This document shows, one piece after another, positions 7,842 to 15,140 of a stretch of DNA of 18,757 nt. The notes below the pieces were generated by a model, which worked only from the letters and a program-made list of their open reading frames with translations, was not told the origin of the DNA and did no database searches. The stretch's first letter is position 1; each line of letters opens with the position of its first letter. The translations under genes were made by a program, and so were the position numbers. Origin of the DNA: CAWUJT01 sp963922715 (lineage in GTDB: Bacteria; Pseudomonadota; Alphaproteobacteria; Rhodobacterales; Rhodobacteraceae); NCBI GenBank assembly GCA_963922715.1, contig CAWUJT010000041.1:1-18757 (forward strand), read 5' to 3'.

Positions 7842-8660
7842 ATCAGAACGCAAGAGGATAATCTCAATCCGGCTGTTGCGGATGTCAAGCGCGGGTGCCA
7901 CGCGTGTTGTGCGGTCTCCGTGACCTGTAAGGCGCTGAAACCGATTGGGTAAAACGCCGTTTTCGATCAGTAGTTGTTTCAGGATTTGTGCCCGCCCCAG
8001 TGATCTTTCCCAAACCCGCTGTTCGGCGACAACAATCGGCGACGCCGGTACATGGCCTTCCACTGTGACTCCATTGGTCACAAGTCGAACGGCATCCGCG
8101 ATAAAGGTGGCAAGAACACGTGTTATCTCTGTCGGTTGTTCATCCTCGAACAAAGGACGGTTCCTCAGTGCGAAAATTTCGATCACCAATCCTTCATCCG
8201 TCAATCGGGTTTGAATGTGATCAAGCGCAAGCTCTTTGATCAGGCTATCGCCGCCGCGCCCTAAGATTCCTTCAACCACTTGTTCAAAAAGCGCATCTTC
8301 TAAAGATCGCGCATCGGCATGGCCCACCATACCCATAGCAACGGTTTCCGCAGTCAGTGATTGTGCAGTGGCCCCTTGCCCATTCCGTGCGAGGATGTTT
8401 TCGGCGAAGGTGGAATCCCCTTGCATCATTCCGTCACCCCCACCTGACATGCGTGAGATGGGAATGCTGGGGGCAAAATAATCGGCCAACCCTTTACGCT
8501 GGTTTTCCGTGGTGGCGTTCAACAGCCACATCAGCATGAAAAACGCCATCATCGCGGTTACAAAATCCGCATAGGCCACTTTCCAAGCCCCGCCGTGGTG
8601 GCCCCCGGCTTCGATGACTTTCTTACGTTTGATGATAGTTGGCGGGGGTACATCGGACAT
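7836..8660 (-). CDS. motB: MotB-family flagellar stator protein (OmpA-like), solitary
   Basis: MotB pairs with MotA to form the ion-driven stator of the flagellar motor, anchored to peptidoglycan. The 274-aa product has a short cytoplasmic tail (IIKRKKVIEAGGHHGGAWK) and one transmembrane helix (about 29-47). The helix starts YADFVTAMM, with D32 equivalent to the proton-binding Asp of E. coli MotB. A plug/linker region follows, then an OmpA-like domain (about 150-274). The domain ends in RNSRIEIILL, matching the usual NRRVEI motif. The usual peptidoglycan-binding aspartate motif (GHTD) is replaced by GHVPAS at 202-207. No motA or other flagellar gene is visible. It follows the attH-like gene by 54 bases on the same strand. 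The ATG at 8658-8660 has AGGA 10 bases upstream. Family membership is secure; a true flagellar role is not shown by context. Confidence 0.85.
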   Translation of the reverse strand: MSDVPPPTIIKRKKVIEAGGHHGGAWKVAYADFVTAMMAFFMLMWLLNATTENQRKGLADYFAPSIPISRMSGGGDGMMQGDSTFAENILARNGQGATAQSLTAETVAMGMVGHADARSLEDALFEQVVEGILGRGGDSLIKELALDHIQTRLTDEGLVIEIFALRNRPLFEDEQPTEITRVLATFIADAVRLVTNGVTVEGHVPASPIVVAEQRVWERSLGRAQILKQLLIENGVLPNRFQRLTGHGDRTTRVAPALDIRNSRIEIILLRSDL

Positions 8661-8714
8661 AGCGTCAGAATCCTATGTTTTTTCCTCCCCTAAACCATGT
8701 ATATGAAAACGGGT

Positions 8715-9740
8715 TTAATGCTTTGCCGCGCTATATCCTGTCATTTCAAGATAGCCGCGGCCCGCGTGGCTGCCCTGGGCCGTTACCGGACCTTCCCAAT
8801 AGGGAAAGAGTGTATTTTGCCAGGATTGCGGGTTTAAGGCTTGCACGACAATATCCAATCCCTCTGCTGGCAACTCCAAGCGCCATCGGACAGGCACAAT
8901 GCGTTCTGCGACCCGTGTTGTATCCAAGGGCGTAAGTTTTAATTGGCGATAGGGACGTAGATCACCTTGCGGTGTGATCCAACTGGCATAAAAGAAGGGG
9001 CCGGAGGTGCTACGCAACCCAAAGGCCATCAATTTCTCCCCCGTTTCAAAATGCAGGGAAAACCAGTCCCAACCAGTTTGATCTGTCTCTAAGGGTTGTG
9101 AGGACCATTCCCGGTCCAACCACCCTTGGCCTGTGACCGTCACGGGGCCATCTGGCAGATGAAGCGTCCCTGCTACGCGATAAAAGGGTTGGGAGTAATA
9201 ATAGCTTGCCAGGCCTGTCTCGGATTTGATCGAAAAGCCGTTTTCTCCATGAAAAACCAAAGGTCCCTCTGCGGATAAGCGCAAATCGTAGCGCGTCGTT
9301 GGCAATGTGGCGGTCAGTGTTAAAGTGTCCAACGTAGGCCCTGACATGGTCCAATCGTCGATCCAGGCTGCAAATGGGTCGGCTGTGACACCGGCCTGAC
9401 CAATGCCGCCGCGGGCAAACCGCTCCGCGCTAAAATGCAACTCAGCGGTGGTGAGGCCCGCGTGACCCATCCAAATCTGTGGACCCTCTGGCGTCAGCGC
9501 GGATCGAAACAAGGTCCATTGTATGCCGTAGTCTTGGCCATCCTCACCGCGCAAGACAGCTGTAAGATACCACCATTCAATGCGATAGTCTGGATGGGCT
9601 CCATAATCGTTGGGAAATATGAATGTGGGTTGTGGTATGGGTAAGGCAAATCCCCTGGCCTCCTGCCCAAGCCCGGCAAAGCCCTGTGCAAAAAGCGGCT
9701 GTGACAGCCATATGACCAAAAGAATGAGCCTAGTGTTCAT
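8715..9740 (-). CDS. AttH/CrtC-like secreted lipocalin-domain protein (COG5621 type)
   Basis: Secreted or periplasmic protein of the AttH family, two lipocalin-like barrels related to carotenoid 1,2-hydratase (CrtC). It is called a predicted hydrolase in COG5621, but no reaction is established. The ATG at 9740 gives 341 aa beginning with a signal peptide (MNTRLILLVIWLSQPLFAQG, cleavage near residue 19). Family hallmarks are IEWWYLTAVL (about 54-63), WLDREWSSQPL (207-217) and GWDWFSLHFETGEKLMAFGL (223-242). An in-frame extension to 9839 is rejected because it would add 33 residues before the signal peptide. The start overlaps the permease stop by 11 bases, implying translational coupling. Similar proteins are encoded beside ABC permeases in AttEFGH-type clusters, so it is probably the periplasmic partner of the exporter encoded upstream. 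It is very unlikely to be a carotenoid enzyme here, as no carotenoid genes are present. Confidence 0.88.
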   Translation of the reverse strand: MNTRLILLVIWLSQPLFAQGFAGLGQEARGFALPIPQPTFIFPNDYGAHPDYRIEWWYLTAVLRGEDGQDYGIQWTLFRSALTPEGPQIWMGHAGLTTAELHFSAERFARGGIGQAGVTADPFAAWIDDWTMSGPTLDTLTLTATLPTTRYDLRLSAEGPLVFHGENGFSIKSETGLASYYYSQPFYRVAGTLHLPDGPVTVTGQGWLDREWSSQPLETDQTGWDWFSLHFETGEKLMAFGLRSTSGPFFYASWITPQGDLRPYRQLKLTPLDTTRVAERIVPVRWRLELPAEGLDIVVQALNPQSWQNTLFPYWEGPVTAQGSHAGRGYLEMTGYSAAKH

Positions 9741-12117
9741 TGGCAAACACCTGCAAAAGTCGGGAGGGTGAAATCCGCGCCAATCTAACAACGGGTAATG
9801 CTGCCGCCAAAACAGCTGCCGCGGCTGTCCAAACGCCAAGCCAGAACCAATCGATTGGGAAGATTGCCATTGGCAGGCGCCAACCGAAGGCTACCACGTT
9901 CACCACCGCCAGAAGTGTCCAGGCCAAAACCAGGCCAACCGGTACAGCGACCATAAGCGTGAGCCATGCAAGACCTATGGTGCGCAGAAACTCAAGCACT
10001 GCGATCTTCCGGCGGGTTACCCCCATGGCCCAAACCGGCGCCACCTGTGGCAACCGCATCGCGGCCAAAGATGTCATCGCTGCCCAAAGCGCAAAGGCCG
10101 CAACCCCCAGTGTTAGGATATTCAACGCAGATGTGATCAGAAAAGTGCGCTCAAAAATCTGCAACGACAGTGCTTTGATGGCTGCTTGATCAACGATAGT
10201 GCCTTGGGGCAGACCAAGATCATCTTCTAGGGCTTGGACCAAATCTTCTGAGTCTTGCGTGCGAATGGCATATTGGAGCGCGGTGACATCGGGAAAGATC
10301 GCCATGAAAACATCATGGCTCACCATCGCTTGCCCGCGTGGATTGCCATAATCGGAATAAACGCCCACGACAGGAAGGTTCCAATTCGGCGTAAGTTCTA
10401 ACCGACTTCCGGGCCAAAGGTCAGCACGCCGCGCCAGTTGTTCATTCACCATAATACCTTCGCCTGTGGCCACAGCATCCCAAGCACCAGGTTTCATGGC
10501 AATTAAAGGCCATGCTCGCCTGTAGGTTTCATGGTCCACTACGCCGAACAGGTCACCCGGCGCGTCCGCTAATCTGAATGGTGCGGATTGGATCGGTAAG
10601 ATCGCGTCAATGTTTGAATTTGAATAGGCCAAAAGAGCCTCTGCGTCACGGGTCGACTCAACCGACACATAAACCTCTGCGACCAAGCGTTGATCCAGCC
10701 ATCCGGTGAACGTCTGGCGGAAACTGCCCACCATGGTTGACACACCGATATTGGCCGCCAGCGCAAGCAACAACGCCATTAAAGCCAGACTTAGACCCGG
10801 CAGCTGTTGACGTGTATCAGCCCAGAACCACTCTGTCAGCGGGCTTCTGGCCATGAGCGATAAGAGGTGTATCAAAAAGGCAAGAAGCGGCGGTAAAAGA
10901 CAAGCCGCCCCCAGCAAAAGGGCAGCCAGCATTGCAAACCCGCCCCAAAGGCTTGTTTGGGTAATCGCCAGGGCTGCATAAAGGGTCACACCCAAACCCG
11001 CCCCGAATATTTGCAGCTTGAGGCTACGGCCCCGTGTCATCGCCCAAGCGCGGGGTTTTGCCGAAGACAGCACCGGTAGCTGGGCCGTGATCCAAATGCT
11101 TTGCGCACCTGCGAGTGCCGCACCGACCAGCGCAATCGCAAAACCGGAGGCCCACCAAAGCGGTGACAGCGACAAGGTGTTGCCAATGCCCGCGCCATAG
11201 AGGCCAGAGAGCGTGGCAGAGACACCTGGCAATAGCGCATTTGCCAGAAGATATCCGATCACCACACCAAGACCGCCCGAGAAAATGGCGATGGCTCCAA
11301 GTTCACCGCACAACACATAAAGCAACTGACGCAAAGGTAGCCCAAGGGCGCGCAAGGTTCGAAAAAGCCCTCTGCGTTGTTCGAAGGCAAGGCCTATGGT
11401 GCTGTAGACAATAAACAGCCCGACAGCACAGGACAAAAGACCAAAAGCACTCAGATTGAGATGGAAGCTGTCCGTGAGTCGGGCCAACTCCCCGCTGGTC
11501 TCAGGGCTTTGTTGGACAAGGTTGGGCGCGATCTCAGACAGCGGTTTCAATCCATTGGGTTGGATCGGTAAAATCAAAAGTGCGGTCAGTGTCTGTTGCT
11601 CCAAAACACGTTGGGCGGTCTGAACATCCGTCACAATGGTGCCTCGTGTGACCCCCAAAAGCGGCAGAACCGGGCCGAAACGGTCAGGCATCTCTGCAAT
11701 CTCATCGGGATGGGCAAAGAACACGCCTGGCGTTGTCAAAAAACCCTCAAGAAGATCCGGATCGCTGAGATCGGGTACACCGGGTTGTGGTGGCATGGTG
11801 AATGGATCAATGCCAACAATGTGGAATCGAGAGCGCGGCAGATCCCCTTCGACAATCGGTGTGACCAGCCATCCCGCACGGCGCAGAGTAGCAAAATCCG
11901 CAAGCGTCAGGAACCCTGATGGATGCTCCAAACGCGCCAGGTGATCCCGGCTGAGGAAGCCCGCTGCCTCGGCATAGGTTTTCCGGGCCTCAGCGTTGAT
12001 CGCTTGCACGCCGATCCACAGACCCACAGCTAAAGACAGCCCGATAATGAGCGCAGCGGCCTGGATCGGATGCCGCCTCCAATGTGATATCAGCGTCAAA
12101 AATGCGGCGGTTTTCAT
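9730..12117 (-). CDS. ABC exporter permease with two FtsX domains (AttFG / COG3127-like)
   Basis: Membrane subunit of a type VII (MacB/LolCDE-class) ABC system, which transmits ATP hydrolysis to periplasmic substrates or partners. The 795-aa product has a first transmembrane helix at about 18-38, a large periplasmic domain, and a first FtsX core with helices near 225-345. A central membrane block (about 355-460) is followed by a second periplasmic domain, then a second FtsX core from about 659 to the C terminus. The cytoplasmic turns EQRRGLFRTLRALGL and LPQVAPVWAMGVTRRK look like coupling-helix regions contacting the ATPase. Around ten helices in one chain means two permease halves are fused. 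The start ATG overlaps the ATPase stop as ATGA, and the 3' end overlaps the attH-like gene. The substrate is unknown; lipids, lipoproteins or a small hydrophobic compound are possible. Confidence 0.88.
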   Translation of the reverse strand: MKTAAFLTLISHWRRHPIQAAALIIGLSLAVGLWIGVQAINAEARKTYAEAAGFLSRDHLARLEHPSGFLTLADFATLRRAGWLVTPIVEGDLPRSRFHIVGIDPFTMPPQPGVPDLSDPDLLEGFLTTPGVFFAHPDEIAEMPDRFGPVLPLLGVTRGTIVTDVQTAQRVLEQQTLTALLILPIQPNGLKPLSEIAPNLVQQSPETSGELARLTDSFHLNLSAFGLLSCAVGLFIVYSTIGLAFEQRRGLFRTLRALGLPLRQLLYVLCGELGAIAIFSGGLGVVIGYLLANALLPGVSATLSGLYGAGIGNTLSLSPLWWASGFAIALVGAALAGAQSIWITAQLPVLSSAKPRAWAMTRGRSLKLQIFGAGLGVTLYAALAITQTSLWGGFAMLAALLLGAACLLPPLLAFLIHLLSLMARSPLTEWFWADTRQQLPGLSLALMALLLALAANIGVSTMVGSFRQTFTGWLDQRLVAEVYVSVESTRDAEALLAYSNSNIDAILPIQSAPFRLADAPGDLFGVVDHETYRRAWPLIAMKPGAWDAVATGEGIMVNEQLARRADLWPGSRLELTPNWNLPVVGVYSDYGNPRGQAMVSHDVFMAIFPDVTALQYAIRTQDSEDLVQALEDDLGLPQGTIVDQAAIKALSLQIFERTFLITSALNILTLGVAAFALWAAMTSLAAMRLPQVAPVWAMGVTRRKIAVLEFLRTIGLAWLTLMVAVPVGLVLAWTLLAVVNVVAFGWRLPMAIFPIDWFWLGVWTAAAAVLAAALPVVRLARISPSRLLQVFANEH

Positions 12118-12770
12118 GTGATCTGCCCTGCTTTGAGGTGGACTTGACAGTCAAGGGCCGCTGCGATGTTTGCAGAATGGGTGACCATCAATAACCCGGT
12201 ACCCTGCGCTTGGGTCAGACTGACAAAAAGCTCCAAAACCTGGGCGCTTGTGGCTTCATCCAAATTGCCCGTGGGTTCATCGGCCAGAATAAGTTTTGGT
12301 TTTGCTGCAAGTGTGCGCCCGATCGCCACGCGCTGTTGCTGGCCGCCCGAAAGGTCTTCTGGGTATCGGTGTTCCAATCCCTCCAGTCCGAGTTTCTGGG
12401 CAAGATGTGCGATGAAGGCTGCATCCATGCGCCCCGCCAATCGGGCGTGAAGGGCAAGATTTTGAGACACTGTCAGCGAAGGCACGAGATTAAACTGCTG
12501 AAACACCACTCCGACCGTTTCGCGCCGAAGCTGCGCGCGCGCAGCATCATCAAGACCAATAATCGAATTACCGAGGATAACAATATCACCGGCATCCACG
12601 TCATCAAGTGCGCCGATCAATGTCATCAATGTCGATTTTCCCGATCCGCTTTCTCCGGTCAGCGCCAAACTTTGGGCTGGTTGGAGCGAGAGTGACACAC
12701 CTTTAAGGACAGGTAAAAACCCTTCACTGGTCTGAAATCCCTTTTCAACATTTCGCACGTCAAGCAGCAT
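12114..12770 (-). CDS. ABC transporter ATP-binding protein (LolD/MacB-type)
   Basis: ATPase subunit of the exporter encoded by the next gene. The product is 218 aa, the normal length for LolD/MacB-like nucleotide-binding subunits. All motifs are intact: Walker A GESGSGKST (39-47), Q-loop in VVFQQFNL (about 91), signature LSGGQQQR (140-147), Walker B LILADEP (160-166) and H-loop histidine H198 in LMVTHS. The FQQFNLVPSLT segment is typical of the MacB/LolD/FtsE branch. The start codon is the ATG at 12768-12770; no strong ribosome site is visible before it. It overlaps the permease by 4 bases. It is not called lolD because the adjacent permease has two FtsX cores in one chain and an AttH-like partner, unlike lolC-lolE. 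Confidence 0.92.
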   Translation of the reverse strand: MLLDVRNVEKGFQTSEGFLPVLKGVSLSLQPAQSLALTGESGSGKSTLMTLIGALDDVDAGDIVILGNSIIGLDDAARAQLRRETVGVVFQQFNLVPSLTVSQNLALHARLAGRMDAAFIAHLAQKLGLEGLEHRYPEDLSGGQQQRVAIGRTLAAKPKLILADEPTGNLDEATSAQVLELFVSLTQAQGTGLLMVTHSANIAAALDCQVHLKAGQIT

Positions 12771-12911
12771 GAGTATCAGTTTAGCTCATGCGTCATGTGC
12801 TTCAATAAAGCGCTTCTGAAAAGAGATCGGGGATCGAAAGAACTGGCCTATTTTCTGGGATCATATTACGGTCTAGAGATTAATCATAGAGTTATGCCTT
12901 CGGAGCTTGCA
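12771..12911. promoter_or_regulatory. Divergent intergenic region between ABC operon and xth
   Basis: These 141 bases separate the ABC ATPase start (minus strand) from the xth start (plus strand), so promoters for both must lie here or overlap the genes. An 8-bp palindrome AAGCGCTT occurs at 12808-12815. I could not identify convincing -35/-10 pairs. The xth ribosome site GGAG is at about 12902-12905. Confidence 0.3.
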
Positions 12912-13700
12912 ATGCCTTTTACCCTTGCTACCTGGAATATAAACTCTGTGCGTTTGCGAGAAACACTTGTGACACGGCTGATGCGGGAAGAAATCCCAGA
13001 TATATTGTGTTTGCAGGAGTGCAAGAGCCCTGTCGACAAAATCCCGTTTCAGACATTCCAGAGCTTTGGATATACATACATGGTTGCGCGTGGGCAGAAA
13101 GGCTACAACGGTGTCGCAATTCTTTCGAAACTGCCCATTGAAGAAGCTGGTGCGCAAGATTTTGCTGAGCTTGGCCATGCACGCCATGTCGCGGCCCGTC
13201 TGACAAATGACGTCATAATACATAACGTTTATATTCCCGCCGGCGGAGATATTCCTGATAGAAACAGGAATGAGAAGTTTGGCGAAAAGCTCGACTATCT
13301 CACGGCGATGCGCGACTGGTTTTATGCCACATCGCCCAAACGGTCCATCCTTGTTGGGGATTTCAATGTCGCTCCGCGCGAAGATGACGTCTGGGACCAT
13401 AAAAAGCTTCTCAAGGTCGTCAGTCATACGCCCATTGAAGTCGAACATCTCGCACAGATGCAGGAGGCGGGCGCATGGGTGGACGTCATCCGAAAAAACA
13501 TTCCATCAGGTCTGCTTTATTCCTGGTGGAGCTATCGCAGCCCAGATTGGGATAAGGCCGATAAAGGGCGGCGGCTTGATCATATCTGGGCCACATCTGA
13601 TATCGCACATTCTGGATATGGCGCACGTATTTTGCGGCACGTGCGCGGTTATGAAAAACCCTCTGACCATGCGCCTGTATTTGCGACATTTGATCTTTGA
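12912..13700 (+). CDS. xth: Exodeoxyribonuclease III
   Basis: Class II AP endonuclease and 3'-5' exonuclease of base-excision repair, acting in the cytoplasm on abasic sites and blocked 3' ends. The 262-aa product has the full exonuclease-endonuclease-phosphatase set. It starts FTLATWNINSVRLR with the metal-region Asn. The catalytic glutamate is E36 in LQECK; D150 and N152 lie in VGDFNVAP; D223 is in RRLDHIWA; the catalytic pair D252-H253 is in SDHAP at the C terminus. The ATG at 12912 is chosen because GGAG lies about 7 bases before it and the conserved core begins at once. The in-frame ATGs at 12795 and 12894 would add residues outside the family alignment. It converges on the glycosyl-1-phosphate transferase gene. 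Xth is often near ftsK-lolA in related genomes, so the ABC-attH-motB block may be an insertion between them. Confidence 0.95.
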   Translation: MPFTLATWNINSVRLRETLVTRLMREEIPDILCLQECKSPVDKIPFQTFQSFGYTYMVARGQKGYNGVAILSKLPIEEAGAQDFAELGHARHVAARLTNDVIIHNVYIPAGGDIPDRNRNEKFGEKLDYLTAMRDWFYATSPKRSILVGDFNVAPREDDVWDHKKLLKVVSHTPIEVEHLAQMQEAGAWVDVIRKNIPSGLLYSWWSYRSPDWDKADKGRRLDHIWATSDIAHSGYGARILRHVRGYEKPSDHAPVFATFDL

Positions 13701-13770
13701 TAAAATGTAAAAGACGTCATTTATCTGGCTAAACCCTAATTATTTGACCTACTTCACAATATTAAACCAG

Positions 13771-13785
13771 TGATTGTTCCAATCA
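13771..13785. terminator. Small AT-rich hairpin between convergent xth and transferase genes
   Basis: TGATTG (13771-13776) and CAATCA (13780-13785) form a perfect 6-bp stem with a three-base loop. The hairpin lies three bases beyond the minus-strand stop of the transferase gene and about 70 bases after xth. It could act as a bidirectional terminator, but the stem has only two G-C pairs and no clear T-run follows, so it is tentative. Confidence 0.3.
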
Positions 13786-13788
13786 TAT

Positions 13789-14937
13789 TTAGACGCTCTT
13801 TCCAATGGCGGCATTTCGCACGTTTCCAAAACCCATGCGTGACATTGTTTCATAAATGCTTTCATCTGCGCGCTTTGATTTTGACAAAAATTGTATAATG
13901 CGAATTCCTGTGACATAGATACGAATAAAGCTTAAAAAACAGATCAGCCATGCGATTGCAGCTAAAGCATTAGAATCATAGAAAAGTATGCCAAGAAAGA
14001 TAGGCACTGCCGCAAGCGGCCAAATCATCATAGCCGCAAGAGGATTAGATATTTCACGGCGACGCCCTATCAAAACCAATTCAATTGCGCGCATGATAAA
14101 TTGATGGAAGTGCATACGGTCGGGCTGATCAATACGTTTGCCGTTCTTCCACCTTCTCAGGATTGCAAACAGCATATCCGCCACCGGCCAAAAGAACATA
14201 AGAAACAAAGCAAAGGGGGCAATCTCTGGGTGTCGTGCGAGAAAAAGAAAAGAAATCCATGTCAACAGGTGACCAATAGTGTAAGCGCCTGCATCCCCAA
14301 GGAAAATTTTACCAAAAGGGAAATTAAAAACCAAAATACCCGCCAGAGCACCGCAAAGTAACAGGGATATAATTAAAAGCGGCGTGTCCTCTACGACGTT
14401 GGCCATACAGGCAAATGCAATCGACATCATAAGCGCAATACCCAGTGACAATCCGTTTAAACCATCAATCAGATTGTACGCATGAGAAATGCCACCAGAA
14501 ATAAGTATTGTGAATATGACACTAAAAATGCTGACGCTGAGGAGTGTATCTAACCCTGGAAGACCTGTCCGTGTCACCCAGACATCAAGCATCACACCAG
14601 CAATGAAAGCTGCCAGGAATGATAAAAGCAATCTTTTTTTCGGCTTTACATCAAACCCAATATCTTCACCGAGCCCCCCGATAAAGACAGGCAGCGCTGA
14701 CACACACAAAATAATGATAAGCTGCGATGTTTCATCTGCAGTTATTGAAACACCAGCAACGATAAACCCGATCAAGCCGAGGCCTCCAATGCGTGGTGTT
14801 GGTACGGAGTGTGCCCTTTGCTTGGATGAAGTCGTGTGCCCCTTAGCAGTTTTGTGAATGTGGTATTTTTGCGTTAATATACTGGCTGCACAAATTGTGC
14901 AGGAGAGCATGAGTGGAAGGAAAAAGAAAAGAATCAT
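13789..14937 (-). CDS. Polyprenyl-phosphate sugar-1-phosphate transferase (WecA/MraY superfamily)
   Basis: Inner-membrane enzyme that moves a sugar-1-phosphate (usually N-acetylglucosamine-1-P or a relative) from a UDP-sugar to undecaprenyl phosphate, the first step in making many surface polysaccharides. The 382-aa product is almost entirely membrane helices. Superfamily motifs appear in order: HSVPTPRIGGLG (43-54); the acidic pair as E91-D92 in GGLGEDIG, where many members have DD; NLIDGLNGL (155-163) with the catalytic Asp D158; FLGDAG (212-217); and the cytoplasmic loop ending DRMHFHQ with H276 and H278. It is nearer to WecA/WbpL-type enzymes than to MraY, judged by the long loop 5 with HxH. 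Its position next to Wzz- and Wza-like genes supports an exopolysaccharide or O-antigen role. Which sugar is used cannot be told. It is divergent from the chain-length gene. Confidence 0.88.
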   Translation of the reverse strand: MILFFFLPLMLSCTICAASILTQKYHIHKTAKGHTTSSKQRAHSVPTPRIGGLGLIGFIVAGVSITADETSQLIIILCVSALPVFIGGLGEDIGFDVKPKKRLLLSFLAAFIAGVMLDVWVTRTGLPGLDTLLSVSIFSVIFTILISGGISHAYNLIDGLNGLSLGIALMMSIAFACMANVVEDTPLLIISLLLCGALAGILVFNFPFGKIFLGDAGAYTIGHLLTWISFLFLARHPEIAPFALFLMFFWPVADMLFAILRRWKNGKRIDQPDRMHFHQFIMRAIELVLIGRRREISNPLAAMMIWPLAAVPIFLGILFYDSNALAAIAWLICFLSFIRIYVTGIRIIQFLSKSKRADESIYETMSRMGFGNVRNAAIGKSV

Positions 14938-15140
14938 ATTAAACCCACCTATCGTCTGAAAATTGTGTATAGTCGCCAGAAAGGCTTTTGAAAAGAGTGC
15001 ATTGGGTTGTATGTGCGCGACTAACAGCTTAGAAGAATAAATATGACTTTATGAATAATCCTAGATACACTTTCATGGTTTGACAGTTAAAATTTGATTA
15101 AAGTTTGATGAGCTATTTATGAATTTATTGAGGCAAGACA
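14938..15140. promoter_or_regulatory. Divergent AT-rich intergenic region of the polysaccharide locus
   Basis: The 203 bases between the transferase and the chain-length gene must carry promoters for both directions. On the plus strand TTGACA at 15080-15085 is a perfect sigma-70-type -35 box. With an 18-base spacer the -10 would be TTTGAT (15104-15109), four of six matches. On the minus strand TATACA lies in the sequence GCGACTATACAC, with a poor -35. TAGTCGC (14970-14976) and GCGACTA (15017-15023) form a 7-bp inverted pair, a length expected by chance in this span. Confidence 0.4.

Noticed and set aside
8715..9839. Longer start for the AttH-like protein at 9839.
   Set aside because: It would add 33 residues before a clear signal peptide and overlap the permease by over 100 bases; the ATG at 9740 fits better.
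12795..12911. N-terminal extension of exodeoxyribonuclease III from the ATG at 12795.
   Set aside because: The extra 39 residues match nothing in the family, and the ATG at 12912 has a well-placed GGAG and begins directly with the conserved core.
14970..15023. 7-bp inverted pair TAGTCGC / GCGACTA as an operator.
   Set aside because: About one such 7-bp match is expected by chance in a 200-base interval, so it is only mentioned as part of the promoter region.
15048..15124. Direct repeat TTTATGAAT at 15048-15056 and 15116-15124.
   Set aside because: Nine bases of A/T-rich sequence in a very AT-rich intergenic region are easily explained by composition, and no third copy or spacing pattern is seen.
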